Positions 55,992-64,000 of a stretch of 64,000 nt of DNA are shown here, piece by piece; the stretch's first letter is position 1, and every line of letters starts with the position of its first letter. A program made the translations under genes and the position numbers. This stretch comes from Streptomyces gelaticus. GTDB lineage: Bacteria; Actinomycetota; Actinomycetes; Streptomycetales; Streptomycetaceae. The notes under the pieces were generated by a model. That model had not been told where the DNA came from. It searched no databases and saw nothing but the letters and a program-made list of their open reading frames with translations. Location of the stretch: positions 310,407 to 374,406 of the forward strand of contig NZ_BMTF01000001.1 of NCBI RefSeq assembly GCF_014649535.1, read 5' to 3'.

Positions 55992-56588
55992 ATGGTGCGC
56001 GCGGGTCTCACGGCCGAACGCGTGGTGGAGGCGGCAGCCGATCTGGCAGACTCCACCGGCTTCGACAAGGTCACGATCTCCGCGCTGGCCCGTGGCTTCG
56101 GGGTCAAGGACGCCAGCCTGTATTCGCACGTCAGGAATCTGCACGATCTGCGGACCAGGGTCGCGCTGCTGGCCGCCGGGGAGTTCATCGACCGGATCTC
56201 CGCCGCAGTGGCGGGCCGGGCCGGGAAGGACGCCCTGGTCGCGTTCGCCGACGCCTACCGGGCCTTCGCCCTGGAGCGGCCCGGACGGTACGAGGCGACG
56301 CAGATGCGGGTCGACCCCGCCGTCGTGGCCCAGTCGTCCGCGTACCACCGCACCATCGAGACCACGGGCGCGATGCTGCGGGCCTACGGCCTGGCCGAGC
56401 CCGATCTCACGGACGCGGTACGACTGTTGCGCAGCACCTTCCACGGCTACTGCGCCCTGGAGGCGAGCGGCGGCTTCGGTGCGCCGCGCGATGTGCAGAG
56501 GTCCTGGGAGCGGTCCGTCGAGGCGCTGCACTTCCTGCTGGAGCACTGGCCGTCCGCGACGGACGAGGGGGAGACCGATCATGGCTGA
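55992..56588 (+). CDS. TetR-family regulator (WHG-type C-terminal domain)
   Basis: 198 aa. HTH residues ~8-52 (TAERVVEAAADLADSTGFDKVTISALARGFGVKDASLYSHVRN). The C-terminal helices read RLLRSTFHGYCALEASGGFG, matching the TetR_C_33/WHG type. GGAGG lies 7 nt before ATG 55992. It overlaps the hydrolase gene by 8 bp, so the two are one transcription unit. Confidence 0.88.
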   Translation: MVRAGLTAERVVEAAADLADSTGFDKVTISALARGFGVKDASLYSHVRNLHDLRTRVALLAAGEFIDRISAAVAGRAGKDALVAFADAYRAFALERPGRYEATQMRVDPAVVAQSSAYHRTIETTGAMLRAYGLAEPDLTDAVRLLRSTFHGYCALEASGGFGAPRDVQRSWERSVEALHFLLEHWPSATDEGETDHG

Positions 56589-57489
56589 CCGTACGGTGCC
56601 GGAGCGCACCGGACATCTGAAGGTGCCCGGGGCGACGCTGTACTACGAGGTGCGCGGCGAAGGCCCGCTGCTGCTGATGATGCCCGGCGGGAGCGGCGAC
56701 GCGGGGCTCTACGACCGGATGGCGGAGCAGCTGGCCGACCGCTGGACCGTGGCAGCCTTCGACCCGCGAGGCTACTCGCGCAGCCTGCTCGACGGTGCGC
56801 CCGAGGGCCAGCAGGTGGCGGTGCAGAGCGAGGACATCCGCCGGCTGATCGGGCTGCTGTCGCCGGACGGCGGACCGGTGACCGTCTTCGGCTCCAGTTC
56901 GAGCGCGGTCGTCGCCCTGGACCTGCTCGCCCGCCATCCGGAACGGCTACACCAAGTGGTGGCGCACGAACCGCCGTTGGTGGAATTGATGCCCGATCCG
57001 GAACGGGGGCGGAAGCTCTTCGCCGCGGTGCGCGAGTCCTTCCGCGAGGGCGGGGTGGCCGCGGCGATGACCACCATGACCGAGGGCCTGACGGACCCGG
57101 AGGCGGAGCCGCCGGCCGGGGGCGAGCGAAGGGCCGCGCCCGAGCCGACCGTGCGGGAGGCCGAGGCGTTCCAGCGGATGCGGGACAACCTGCCGGTGTT
57201 CCTGGAGCATGTGCTGTGCTCGTTCAGCGGCTGGGTACCGGACCTGGCGGCGCTGCGCCGTGCTGCAGGGCAGCTGGTCATCGGAGTCGGGCGGGACTCC
57301 CGCACCCTGCTCACGGCGCTTCCCGGTGCCCGGCTCGCGGACGAGACGGGCGGCAGGCTCGTGGAGTTCCCCGGTGGGCACACCGGTTGCGTCGAGGACC
57401 CCGAAGCGTTCGCCGAGCGGCTGCGGGCGGTACTGCTCGACCGGACGCTCCAGGGGGCACACGGGCGACCGCTGGACAGCGGCCGATGA
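56581..57489 (+). CDS. alpha/beta hydrolase
   Basis: 302 aa. Typical fold: LLLMMPGGSGDAGLYDRMAEQLADRWTVAAFDPRGYSRS, nucleophile elbow VFGSSSSAVVALDLLARHPE, and a catalytic His in FPGGHTGCVEDP. Cytoplasmic; substrate unknown, perhaps the ligand-derived compound sensed by the co-encoded TetR. It starts inside the TetR 3' end with GGGGAG upstream. Confidence 0.86.
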   Translation: MADRTVPERTGHLKVPGATLYYEVRGEGPLLLMMPGGSGDAGLYDRMAEQLADRWTVAAFDPRGYSRSLLDGAPEGQQVAVQSEDIRRLIGLLSPDGGPVTVFGSSSSAVVALDLLARHPERLHQVVAHEPPLVELMPDPERGRKLFAAVRESFREGGVAAAMTTMTEGLTDPEAEPPAGGERRAAPEPTVREAEAFQRMRDNLPVFLEHVLCSFSGWVPDLAALRRAAGQLVIGVGRDSRTLLTALPGARLADETGGRLVEFPGGHTGCVEDPEAFAERLRAVLLDRTLQGAHGRPLDSGR

Positions 57490-57580
57490 CTCTCGCCCCC
57501 GCGAACACTCCCGGTGGCACGGCGGCAGCTGCAGTGAGGTGTGCAGGCGCCCGGATTCCGGCAGCCCGCGGTTGCCGCGC

Positions 57581-57616
57581 ACGTGGGACGGGACGGCCGG
57601 GCGTCCCGTCCCACGT
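57581..57616. terminator. bidirectional terminator
   Basis: ACGTGGGACGGGACG (57581-57595) pairs perfectly with 57602-57616 over a 6-nt loop, between the convergent hydrolase (57489) and SDR (57628) stops. Confidence 0.75.
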
Positions 57617-57627
57617 CCGCCCACTGT

Positions 57628-58413
57628 CTACAGCGGTGTGACGTAGGCGCCGGTGAGCCCGCCGTCGACCAGGAAGTCGGTGGCGTTGACGAAGGAGGAG
57701 TCGTCGCTGGCCAGGAAGGCCACGGCGGCGGCCACCTCGGTGGGCTCGGCGAACCGGCCGGCCGGGATGTGCACCAGCCGGCGCGCCGCCCGCTCCGGGT
57801 CCTTGGCGAACAGCTCCTGGAGCAGCGGGGTGTTGACCGGGCCGGGGCACAGTGCGTTGACCCGGATGCCCTCCCGCGCGAACTGCACGCCCAGTTCGCG
57901 CGACATGGCCAGTACGCCGCCCTTGGACGCCGTGTAGGAGATCTGCGAGGTGGCGGCTCCCATCCGGGCAACGAACGAGGCCGTGTTGATGATGGAGCCC
58001 TTGCCCTGACGGCGCATGTAGGGGATGGCGGCCTTGCAGCACAGATAGACAGAGGTGAGGTTGACCTCCTGCACCCGGCGCCAGGCGTCGAGGCCGGTCT
58101 CCAGGATGGAGTCGTCCTCGGGCGGCGAGATCCCCGCGTTGTTGAAGGCGATGTCGACCGAGCCGTAGGTGTCGAACGCGGCCTTGAACAGGGCCTCCAC
58201 CTGCTCGGCGTCCGTGACGTCGGTACGTACGAAGAGGCCGTCGGCCTCCTCGGCGGCGGCCTTGCCGCTCGCCTCGTCCACATCGGCGCAGACGACGTGC
58301 GCGCCCTCGGCGGCCAGGCGCCGGACGGTGGCCAGTCCGATGCCGCTTCCGGCTCCGGTGACTACGGCGGTGCGGCCGACCAGGCGGCGGCAGACTGCGG
58401 TGGTGTCGGTCAT
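57628..58413 (-). CDS. short-chain dehydrogenase of the amine-utilization cluster
   Basis: 261 aa classical SDR: TGAGSGIG, NNAGIS, catalytic Ser in IINTASFVARMG and Tyr-Lys in SYTASKGG, then the family C-terminus. It starts 5 bp after the aldehyde dehydrogenase stop, so it is the third gene of the GS/ALDH/SDR operon. In the pathway it could oxidise or reduce a hydroxyl intermediate of the gamma-glutamyl compound; this is inferred from position only. Confidence 0.87.
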   Translation of the reverse strand: MTDTTAVCRRLVGRTAVVTGAGSGIGLATVRRLAAEGAHVVCADVDEASGKAAAEEADGLFVRTDVTDAEQVEALFKAAFDTYGSVDIAFNNAGISPPEDDSILETGLDAWRRVQEVNLTSVYLCCKAAIPYMRRQGKGSIINTASFVARMGAATSQISYTASKGGVLAMSRELGVQFAREGIRVNALCPGPVNTPLLQELFAKDPERAARRLVHIPAGRFAEPTEVAAAVAFLASDDSSFVNATDFLVDGGLTGAYVTPL

Positions 58414-58418
58414 GGTGC

Positions 58419-59807
58419 TCAGGCCTCCGTGCTGATGAAGACGTTCTTGGTTTCGGTGAAGGCGGCGAGTGCGTCGGGGCCGAGTTCGCGGCCCAGTCCG
58501 GACTGTCGGTATCCGCCGAAGGGGGTGGCGTAGCGGACGCTGGAATGCGAATTGACCGAGAGGTTTCCGGCCCGCAGACCCTGACCGACCCGCAGGGCAC
58601 GCGCCACGTCACGCGTCCAGATCGACCCGGCCAGGCCGTACTCCGTCGCGTTGGCCAGCCGTACGGCATCCGCCTCGTCGTCGAACGGAAGCACCACGGC
58701 GACCGGCCCGAAGACCTCGTCGACGGCGACCGGGGCGTCCGGCGACACCCCTGCGAGGACGGTCGGCGGATACCAGAACCCCGGGCCGTCGGGCGCCGAG
58801 CCGAGGACGGTCCGTACGCCGTCGGGCAGAACGTCCACGAACCCGCTCACGCGCTCCCGCTGGACGGCCGAGATCAGCGGACCCATCTGGGTCTTCTCGT
58901 CCGACGGGTCGCCGACCACCACGGCCGCGACGGCCGGTGCCAGCAGTTCGAGGAAGCGGTCGTGGACCGTGCGCTCGACCAGGATCCGGGTCCGGGCGCA
59001 ACAGTCCTGGCCGGCGTTGTCCAGGAAGGACATCGGAGCCGCGGCCGCCGCGGCCTCCAGGTCGGCGTCGGCGAAGACCACGTTCGGGCTCTTGCCGCCG
59101 AGCTCCAGGGTGAGGCGCTTCACGCGTTGGGCGCAGCGGGTCATGATGTGCTTGCCGGTCCGCGTGGAGCCGGTGAAGACGATCTTGGCCACACCGGGGT
59201 GGTCCACCAGGGCCGCGCCGGCCACCGGGCCCTCGCCCGGCAGCACCTGGAACAGTCCGGCGGGCAGCCCGGCCTCCAGAGCCAGTTCCGCCAGGCGCAG
59301 TGCGGTCAGCGGTGTGGTCTCGGCGGGTTTGAGCAGGACGGCGTTGCCGGCGGCGAGCGCCGGAGCCGTGCCCCAGGCGGCGATCGGCATCGGGAAGTTC
59401 CAGGGAGCGATGACGCCGACGACGCCGAGTGGCTCCAGGACGGTGAAGTCGATCCCGCCGGCCACCGGGATCTGCCGGCCCAGCAGGCGTTCGACGCCGC
59501 CCGCGCAGTAGTCGAGGAGGTCGCGCACATTGCCCGCCTCCCAGCGGGCGTTGCCGAGGGTGTGCCCGGCCTCGCGGACCTCCGACAGAGCCAGTTCCTC
59601 GATGTGTTCGTCGACGACGGCGGCGAACCGGCGGAGCAGCCGGGCACGGTCGGCGGGTGCCGCCGCGGCCCACACGCGCTGGGCGGTGGCGGCGCGTGCG
59701 ACGGCCGCGTCGACATCGGCGGCGGTGGCGGCAGGGACGGTGGCGATGACCTCGGCGGTGGCGGGGTTCAGGATGTCCAGGCTGTGCGGTGCGGACTGTT
59801 GGGACAC
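58419..59807 (-). CDS. NAD(P)-dependent aldehyde dehydrogenase
   Basis: 462 aa. The catalytic Glu lies in LTLELGGKSPN and the catalytic Cys in NAGQDCCARTRI, with the cofactor loop FTGSTRTGKHIM. The family is betaine-aldehyde/gamma-glutamyl-gamma-aminobutyraldehyde-like. In this setting it would oxidise the aldehyde formed from a gamma-glutamylated amine or amino alcohol. GTG 59807 has GAGG upstream. It follows the glutamine-synthetase-like gene by 38 bp. Confidence 0.9.
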   Translation of the reverse strand: MSQQSAPHSLDILNPATAEVIATVPAATAADVDAAVARAATAQRVWAAAAPADRARLLRRFAAVVDEHIEELALSEVREAGHTLGNARWEAGNVRDLLDYCAGGVERLLGRQIPVAGGIDFTVLEPLGVVGVIAPWNFPMPIAAWGTAPALAAGNAVLLKPAETTPLTALRLAELALEAGLPAGLFQVLPGEGPVAGAALVDHPGVAKIVFTGSTRTGKHIMTRCAQRVKRLTLELGGKSPNVVFADADLEAAAAAAPMSFLDNAGQDCCARTRILVERTVHDRFLELLAPAVAAVVVGDPSDEKTQMGPLISAVQRERVSGFVDVLPDGVRTVLGSAPDGPGFWYPPTVLAGVSPDAPVAVDEVFGPVAVVLPFDDEADAVRLANATEYGLAGSIWTRDVARALRVGQGLRAGNLSVNSHSSVRYATPFGGYRQSGLGRELGPDALAAFTETKNVFISTEA

Positions 59808-59845
59808 GTACGGGCCTCGATCGGGAGTGGGGGACGGGGCGGAGG

Positions 59846-61210
59846 TCACAGGCGCTCGAAGGAGCGTCGCAGCTCCCAGTCGGTCACGGCGGCGTCGTAG
59901 GCGGCGAGTTCGACACGCGCCATGTTCAGATAGTGCGCGACGACCTCCTCGCCGAACGCCTCCTTGGCGATGGGGCTGGCCTCCCAGAGGTCGGCGGCCT
60001 CGCGCAGGGTGGTCGGAACCTGTTCGTACTCGCAGGTGTAGGCGTTGCCCGTGCAGACCTCCGGCAGCGCCAGCTCGTGCTCCACGCCGTACAGCCCCGC
60101 GGCGACCAGTCCGGCGGTGGCGAGGTACGGGTTGACGTCGCCGCCGGGCAGCCGGTTCTCGAACCGCCGGGAGCGGCCGTGGCCGACCACGCGCAGCGAG
60201 CAGGTGCGGTTGTCGTGTCCCCATGCGACGGCGGTCGGTGCGAAGGAGCCGGGCTGGAAGCGCTTGTAGGAGTTGATGTTCGGCGCGTACAGGAGGGAGA
60301 AGTCGCGCAGGGCGGCGAGCTGGCCGGCCAGGAAGTGCCGCATCAGGTCCGACATGCCGTCCGGGCCGTCACCCGCCATCGCGTTGTCACCGTTGCCGTC
60401 GGTGAGCGAGAGGTGGATGTGACAGGAATTGCCTTCGCGTTCGTCGTACTTGGCCATGAAGGTGAGTGAGACGCCCTCCTGCGCGGCGATCTCCTTGGCG
60501 CCCGTCTTGTAGATCGCGTGTTGGTCGCAGGTGACCAGCGCCTCGTCGTAACGGAAGGCGATCTCGTGCTGGCCGAGATTGCACTCGCCCTTGGCCGACT
60601 CGACGGTCAGCCCGGCCGCCTGCATCTCGTTGCGGATGCGGCGCAGCAGCGGTTCGACGCGGCCGGTGCCGAGGATGGAGTAGTCGACGTTGTACTGATT
60701 GGCCGGGGTCAGCCCTCGGTAGCCGCGGTCCCAGGCCTGTTCGTAGCTGTCCTTGAAGACGATGAACTCCAGCTCCGTGCCCACCTGGGCCCGGTAGCCG
60801 AGTCCGGCCAGCCGGTCCAGTTGGCGGCGCAGGACCTGGCGCGGTGCGGAGACGACCGGGCTGCCGTCGTTCCAGGCGAGATCCGCGACGAGCAGCGCGG
60901 TGCCCTCGTGCCAGGGCAGCAGGCGCAGGGTGGCGAGGTCCGGGAGCATGGCGAAGTCGCCGTAGCCGCGTTCCCAGGAGGACATCGCGTAGCCGTCGAC
61001 GGTGTTCATGTCGGTGTCCACGGCCAGCAGGTAGTTGCAGCCCTCGGTACCGTGCTCCAGAACCTCGTCGAGGAAGAACCCGGCGGCGAACCGCTTGCCC
61101 TGGAGGCGCCCCTGCATATCGGGAAACGCCAGGACGACGGTGTCGATGGACCCGCTCGTGACGAGTGCACGCAGCTCCTCGACGGCGAGCGGGGGTGTGC
61201 GGTCTGCCAC
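59846..61210 (-). CDS. glutamine synthetase-like gamma-glutamyl-amine ligase
   Basis: 454 aa with the full GS catalytic core: GTELEFIVFKD and NSCHIHLSLTDGNGDNA. It lacks the Tyr-adenylylation loop of GSI-beta and is shorter than GlnA1 (~470). It belongs with the GlnA3/GlnA4/PuuA/FluG group. In S. coelicolor GlnA4 ligates glutamate to ethanolamine and GlnA3 to polyamines; the adjacent ethanolamine-type permease favours the former here. GTG 61210 has AGGAGG upstream. First gene of a three-gene operon. Confidence 0.88.
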   Translation of the reverse strand: MADRTPPLAVEELRALVTSGSIDTVVLAFPDMQGRLQGKRFAAGFFLDEVLEHGTEGCNYLLAVDTDMNTVDGYAMSSWERGYGDFAMLPDLATLRLLPWHEGTALLVADLAWNDGSPVVSAPRQVLRRQLDRLAGLGYRAQVGTELEFIVFKDSYEQAWDRGYRGLTPANQYNVDYSILGTGRVEPLLRRIRNEMQAAGLTVESAKGECNLGQHEIAFRYDEALVTCDQHAIYKTGAKEIAAQEGVSLTFMAKYDEREGNSCHIHLSLTDGNGDNAMAGDGPDGMSDLMRHFLAGQLAALRDFSLLYAPNINSYKRFQPGSFAPTAVAWGHDNRTCSLRVVGHGRSRRFENRLPGGDVNPYLATAGLVAAGLYGVEHELALPEVCTGNAYTCEYEQVPTTLREAADLWEASPIAKEAFGEEVVAHYLNMARVELAAYDAAVTDWELRRSFERL

Positions 61211-61481
61211 GGGATTCCTCCTTGGGTGCACCGAGACCCGTAAGGTATGACAGGGAACCATTGCTTGGGAAGAGGGCTGCCCGGTGACGGCGCATCGGCT
61301 TCTGTGAGGTGTCTGGTTCGGTCATCACCAGTACGACGCACATCAGTAACCACTGCCCGGCGCGTGCCTCTTGTGTTTCCCTCGACGTTCCACAAAGGTG
61401 TGTCGGTGAACCTTTGCTGAAGGCCCGCTTCGCCTCCCACGCCTCGACGCGGCGCCGTCGACCCACATCTGGAGCGTCCCC
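61211..61481. promoter_or_regulatory. divergent promoter region of the amine-utilization cluster
   Basis: A 271-bp divergent gap. CAAAGGT (61393-61399) and ACCTTTG (61410-61416) form a perfect 7-bp inverted repeat with a 10-bp spacer, so the half-sites face the same side of the helix. A TATGAC hexamer near 61246 could be the minus-strand -10. No regulator gene is encoded in the cluster, so control must come from elsewhere. Confidence 0.5.
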
Positions 61482-62936
61482 ATGGCCCAGGGAACCGACA
61501 CCCCCACCAGCCCGCCCGGCGGCGCGGCGACCGGCACGGACGAGTACCTGCACCGCCGCACCCTGCGCCGGGGCAGCGCCGGCTGGTTCCTGCTGACCGG
61601 ACTCGGCGTCGCCTATGTCGTGTCCGGCGACTACTCCGGCTGGAACATCGGTCTGTCCAAGGGCGGCTTCGGAGGGCTCGCCGCGGCCACCGTGCTGATG
61701 GGCCTGATGTACGCGTGCCTGGTCTTCGCGCTGGCGGAACTCTCCGCCATCCTGCCCACGGCCGGCGGCGGCTACGGCTTCGCACGCCGCGCGCTGGGCA
61801 CCTGGGGCGGCTTCCTGACAGGTACGGCCATCCTCATCGAGTACATCCTCGCCCCGGCCGCCATCTCGCTGTTCATCGGTGACTACATCGAATCCCTCGG
61901 CCTGTTCGGGCTCACCTCCGGCCGGCCCGTCTATCTCGCCTGCTTCGCCGTCTTCATCGGCATCCACCTCTGGGGCGTCGGCGAGGCGCTGCGGTTCAGC
62001 CTGGTCGTGACCGCGGTCGCCGTCGCCGCTCTGCTGGTCTTCGCCATCGGCGCGTTCACCGACTTCGACGCGGCCCGTCTCGACGACATCCCGGTCGACA
62101 CCGACGCGTTCGGCTCCTCGTCCTGGCTGCCCTTCGGACTGCTCGGGATCTGGGCCGCCTTCCCCTTCGGCATGTGGTTCTTCCTGGGCGTCGAAGGCGT
62201 GCCGCTCGCCGCCGAGGAGGCCAGGGACCCGGTCAGGTCGATGCCGAAGGCGCTCGCCATTTCGCTGACCGTGCTGGTGGGGCTGGCGGTGCTGACCTTC
62301 CTCTCCGCCACCGGCGCCCAGGGCGCGAAGGCCATCCAGGAAGCGGGCAATCCCCTCGTGGTCGCCCTGGAGGGCGAGGGCGGTCCCACCGGTCTGAGCC
62401 GCTTCGTCAACTACGCCGGCCTGGCGGGCCTGGTGGCCTCGTTCTTCTCGCTGATCTTCGCCGGGTCCCGGCAGTTGTTCGCGCTCTCCCGGGCCGGCTA
62501 CCTGCCGCGCTTCCTCTCACTGACCAACCGGCGCAAGTCCCCCTACCTCGGCCTGCTGATTCCCGGCGCGATCGGCTTCGCCGCCTGGATCGGCAACGGG
62601 GGACGGATGCTGAACGTCGCCGTCTTCGGCGCCACCATCAGCTACGCGCTGATGGCGCTCTCCCACATGGTGCTGCGCCGCCGAGAACCACACCTCGAAC
62701 GGCCCTACCGCACGCCCGGCGGCGCGCTCACCTCGTCCGTGGCATTCGTGCTGGCATGCTCGGCGCTGGTGGCGACCTTCCTGGTGGACCGCGACGCGGC
62801 GTTCATCGCCCTCGGCGTGTACGGGGCGGCGCTGGCCCACTTCGCGTTCTACAGCCGCCACCGCCTCGTCGCGAGCGCCCCGGAGGAGGAGTTCGCCGCC
62901 CTGGCCGCGGCCGAGGCCGAATTGTCACGGACCTGA
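61482..62936 (+). CDS. ethanolamine-type APC permease
   Basis: 484 aa, about 12 transmembrane segments. The N-terminal GVAYVVSGDYSGWNIGLSKGGFGGLAAAT and AELSAILPTAGGGYGFARRALG patterns are those of the ethanolamine transporter (EAT) family within APC. It should import ethanolamine or a related amine with a coupling ion. ATG 61482. It is followed after 108 bp by the gamma-glutamyl hydrolase and is divergent from the ligase operon. Confidence 0.87.
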   Translation: MAQGTDTPTSPPGGAATGTDEYLHRRTLRRGSAGWFLLTGLGVAYVVSGDYSGWNIGLSKGGFGGLAAATVLMGLMYACLVFALAELSAILPTAGGGYGFARRALGTWGGFLTGTAILIEYILAPAAISLFIGDYIESLGLFGLTSGRPVYLACFAVFIGIHLWGVGEALRFSLVVTAVAVAALLVFAIGAFTDFDAARLDDIPVDTDAFGSSSWLPFGLLGIWAAFPFGMWFFLGVEGVPLAAEEARDPVRSMPKALAISLTVLVGLAVLTFLSATGAQGAKAIQEAGNPLVVALEGEGGPTGLSRFVNYAGLAGLVASFFSLIFAGSRQLFALSRAGYLPRFLSLTNRRKSPYLGLLIPGAIGFAAWIGNGGRMLNVAVFGATISYALMALSHMVLRRREPHLERPYRTPGGALTSSVAFVLACSALVATFLVDRDAAFIALGVYGAALAHFAFYSRHRLVASAPEEEFAALAAAEAELSRT

Positions 62937-63044
62937 ACAGGACCGCGACACAAGGGCGTTGTCCCTGTGCCCGCACCTGCCACGTCCGTACGAGGCAGGA
63001 GCCGCACCACGACCGAGCAGCCAACGAACCAGAGGAGGGGCTCC

Positions 63045-63767
63045 ATGACCCGGCCCGTCATCGGCATCAGCACCTATCAGGAACCGGCCCGGTGGGGTGT
63101 GTGGGAAATGCCGGCCGCCCTGCTGCCCGCCTCCTACCCGCGCCTGGTGCGGGCGTCCGGCGGCCTGGCGGTGATGCTGCCGCCCGACGACACCGCCGAA
63201 GCGGCCCGGGAGGCCGTGGCCGCACTGGACGGTGTGGTGATCGCGGGCGGCGCAGACGTCGAGCCGGCACGCTACGGGCAGTCGCCCGACCCCCGCACCG
63301 GTCCGCCCGCCCCCGCACGCGACGCGTGGGAACTCGCCCTGATCGAAGCGGCGATCGACCAGCAGGTCCCGCTGCTGGGCATCTGCCGGGGCATGCAACT
63401 GCTCAACGTCGCTCTCGGCGGCACCCTGCACCAGCACCTGGACGGCCACACCGCAGGCGCAGGCGTCTTCGGTGAACACACCGTCACACCCGTCCCCGGC
63501 ACGGTGTACGCGACGGTCGTGGCGGGTGCGGCCGTGGTGCCCACCTACCACCACCAGGCCGTGGACCGCCTGGGATCCGGCCTCACCGCGAGCGCGCACG
63601 CGTCCGACGGCACCGCGGAGGCCATCGAGCTCACCGGCCACGAGAGCCTGGTGCTGGGGGTCCAGTGGCACCCCGAAATGGGTGAGGACATCCGGGTCAT
63701 GGCCGCGCTCGTGGACGCGGCTGCCCGGCGCCGCTCGGCCACCCGGCCGGGCGCGGCCGTACTGTGA
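63045..63767 (+). CDS. gamma-glutamyl-gamma-aminobutyrate hydrolase-like amidase (class I GATase fold)
   Basis: 240 aa. The nucleophile elbow GICRGMQLLNVALGG carries Cys114 and the His-Glu pair is in LGVQWHPEMGED, the PuuD/peptidase C26 arrangement. It would release glutamate from the gamma-glutamylated product after oxidation, closing the cycle begun by the GS-like ligase. ATG 63045 has GAGGAGGGG upstream. Confidence 0.9.
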   Translation: MTRPVIGISTYQEPARWGVWEMPAALLPASYPRLVRASGGLAVMLPPDDTAEAAREAVAALDGVVIAGGADVEPARYGQSPDPRTGPPAPARDAWELALIEAAIDQQVPLLGICRGMQLLNVALGGTLHQHLDGHTAGAGVFGEHTVTPVPGTVYATVVAGAAVVPTYHHQAVDRLGSGLTASAHASDGTAEAIELTGHESLVLGVQWHPEMGEDIRVMAALVDAAARRRSATRPGAAVL

Positions 63768-63806
63768 CCGCCGGACGGGGCGGCGCGGGGGAGACGAGAC
63801 CCTCTC

Positions 63807-63835
63807 TTGTCATCGGCCTTTGCCTGCACATAAGT
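63807..63835 (+). promoter_or_regulatory. candidate promoter of the secreted protein at the right edge
   Basis: TTGTCA (63807-63812) and ATAAGT (63830-63835) are separated by 17 bp, the standard spacing for a vegetative sigma factor. They lie 45-70 bp before the ATG at 63880. Confidence 0.4.
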
Positions 63836-63879
63836 TGGGCGCTTGCGACGTGTCCTATTGCCAGTGGGGGAGCCAAGTC

Positions 63880-64000
63880 ATGGCCGGGAACGGACGGCAC
63901 CGCAGATATCAGCCCAGCCGGATCAACCGTGCCTCGCTCACGGTCACCGCGGGCGGTGCGGGCCTCGCGCTCCCGCTCATCGCAGCCGCCTCGGCGGGCG
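63880..64000 (+). CDS. secreted protein, probable Rpf/transglycosylase type (partial)
   Basis: Only the first 40 codons are inside the window: MAGNGRHRRYQPSRINRASL then TVTAGGAGLALPLIAAASAG, an Arg-rich head and a hydrophobic core. This is the typical start of streptomycete Rpf-domain/transglycosylase-like wall hydrolases, but the catalytic domain lies beyond the edge. GGGGGAG lies upstream. Confidence 0.6.
   Translation, partial: MAGNGRHRRYQPSRINRASLTVTAGGAGLALPLIAAASAG

Noticed and set aside
63768-63879. A ydaO/c-di-AMP riboswitch upstream of the Rpf-like gene
   Set aside because: Such riboswitches precede some streptomycete rpf genes, but only 112 bp separate the genes here and the conserved elements are not visible.

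Overview
The window reads as chromosome from a streptomycete or close relative. Base composition is very high in G+C with G/C at nearly every third codon position, GTG starts are common, start and stop codons often overlap within operons, and the families present (LutABC, DUF2510, encapsulin plus DyP peroxidase, FGGY kinase operon, GlnA3/GlnA4-like glutamine synthetase, LAL-type ATPase, Rpf-like secreted protein) are typical of Streptomyces. About 50 genes look intact, and there is one tRNA-Pro(GGG). No rRNA, CRISPR array, intact insertion sequence or prophage was seen.

Layout. 0-7 kb: an EF-G paralogue (minus), a SAM methyltransferase, a DUF2510 membrane protein, an enoyl-CoA hydratase and an LD-carboxypeptidase. 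7-11 kb: a FadR-type regulator and the lactate-oxidation operon lutABC, each preceded by the same TGGTC-N-GACCA operator. 11-15.7 kb: a sugar-acid locus (DUF2264 protein, 2-hydroxyacid dehydrogenase, DeoR/LacI hybrid regulator) whose ABC transporter has been deleted down to a permease tail. 16-19 kb: an amino-acid permease and a conserved hypothetical protein. 19-23.3 kb: a glycerol-type operon of FGGY kinase and two FAD oxidoreductases. 23.3-29.3 kb: a small membrane protein, DUF309, a LAL-like ATPase without a DNA-binding domain, tRNA-Pro with a strong terminator, and a cytochrome P450.

29-39 kb: a minus-strand run of SDR, SPFH/band-7, NAD-kinase-like, Nudix and FBP (FusB-like) genes. Next come a TetR regulator facing a PAP2 phosphatase and DMT transporter across an elaborate repeat operator, then PadR and FadH with a 28-bp palindrome, DoxX, and a 5'-end fragment of an AurF-like diiron oxygenase. 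39.6-48.4 kb looks accessory and eroded: isolated genes (dienelactone hydrolase, fasciclin, phosphodiester glycosidase, antigen-85-like esterase, CBS pair, two SDRs) are separated by 0.3-1 kb stretches with gene remnants. 48.8-52 kb: PanD, an Asp/Glu racemase, a proline-rich peptide and an XRE-TPR regulator.

52.3-54.2 kb holds an encapsulin nanocompartment operon: a DyP peroxidase with a C-terminal cargo peptide, translationally coupled to the shell protein. It is followed by 6-phosphogluconate dehydrogenase (gnd) and a TetR/hydrolase pair. 57.6-63.8 kb is a divergent catabolic cluster: SDR, aldehyde dehydrogenase and glutamine-synthetase-like ligase facing an ethanolamine-type permease and a gamma-glutamyl hydrolase. 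This fits gamma-glutamylation-dependent use of ethanolamine or a related amine. The right edge cuts the 5' end of an Rpf/transglycosylase-type secreted protein.

Family assignments come from reading the protein sequences, without database searches. Substrates of transporters and of the glutamine-synthetase-like ligase are inferred.
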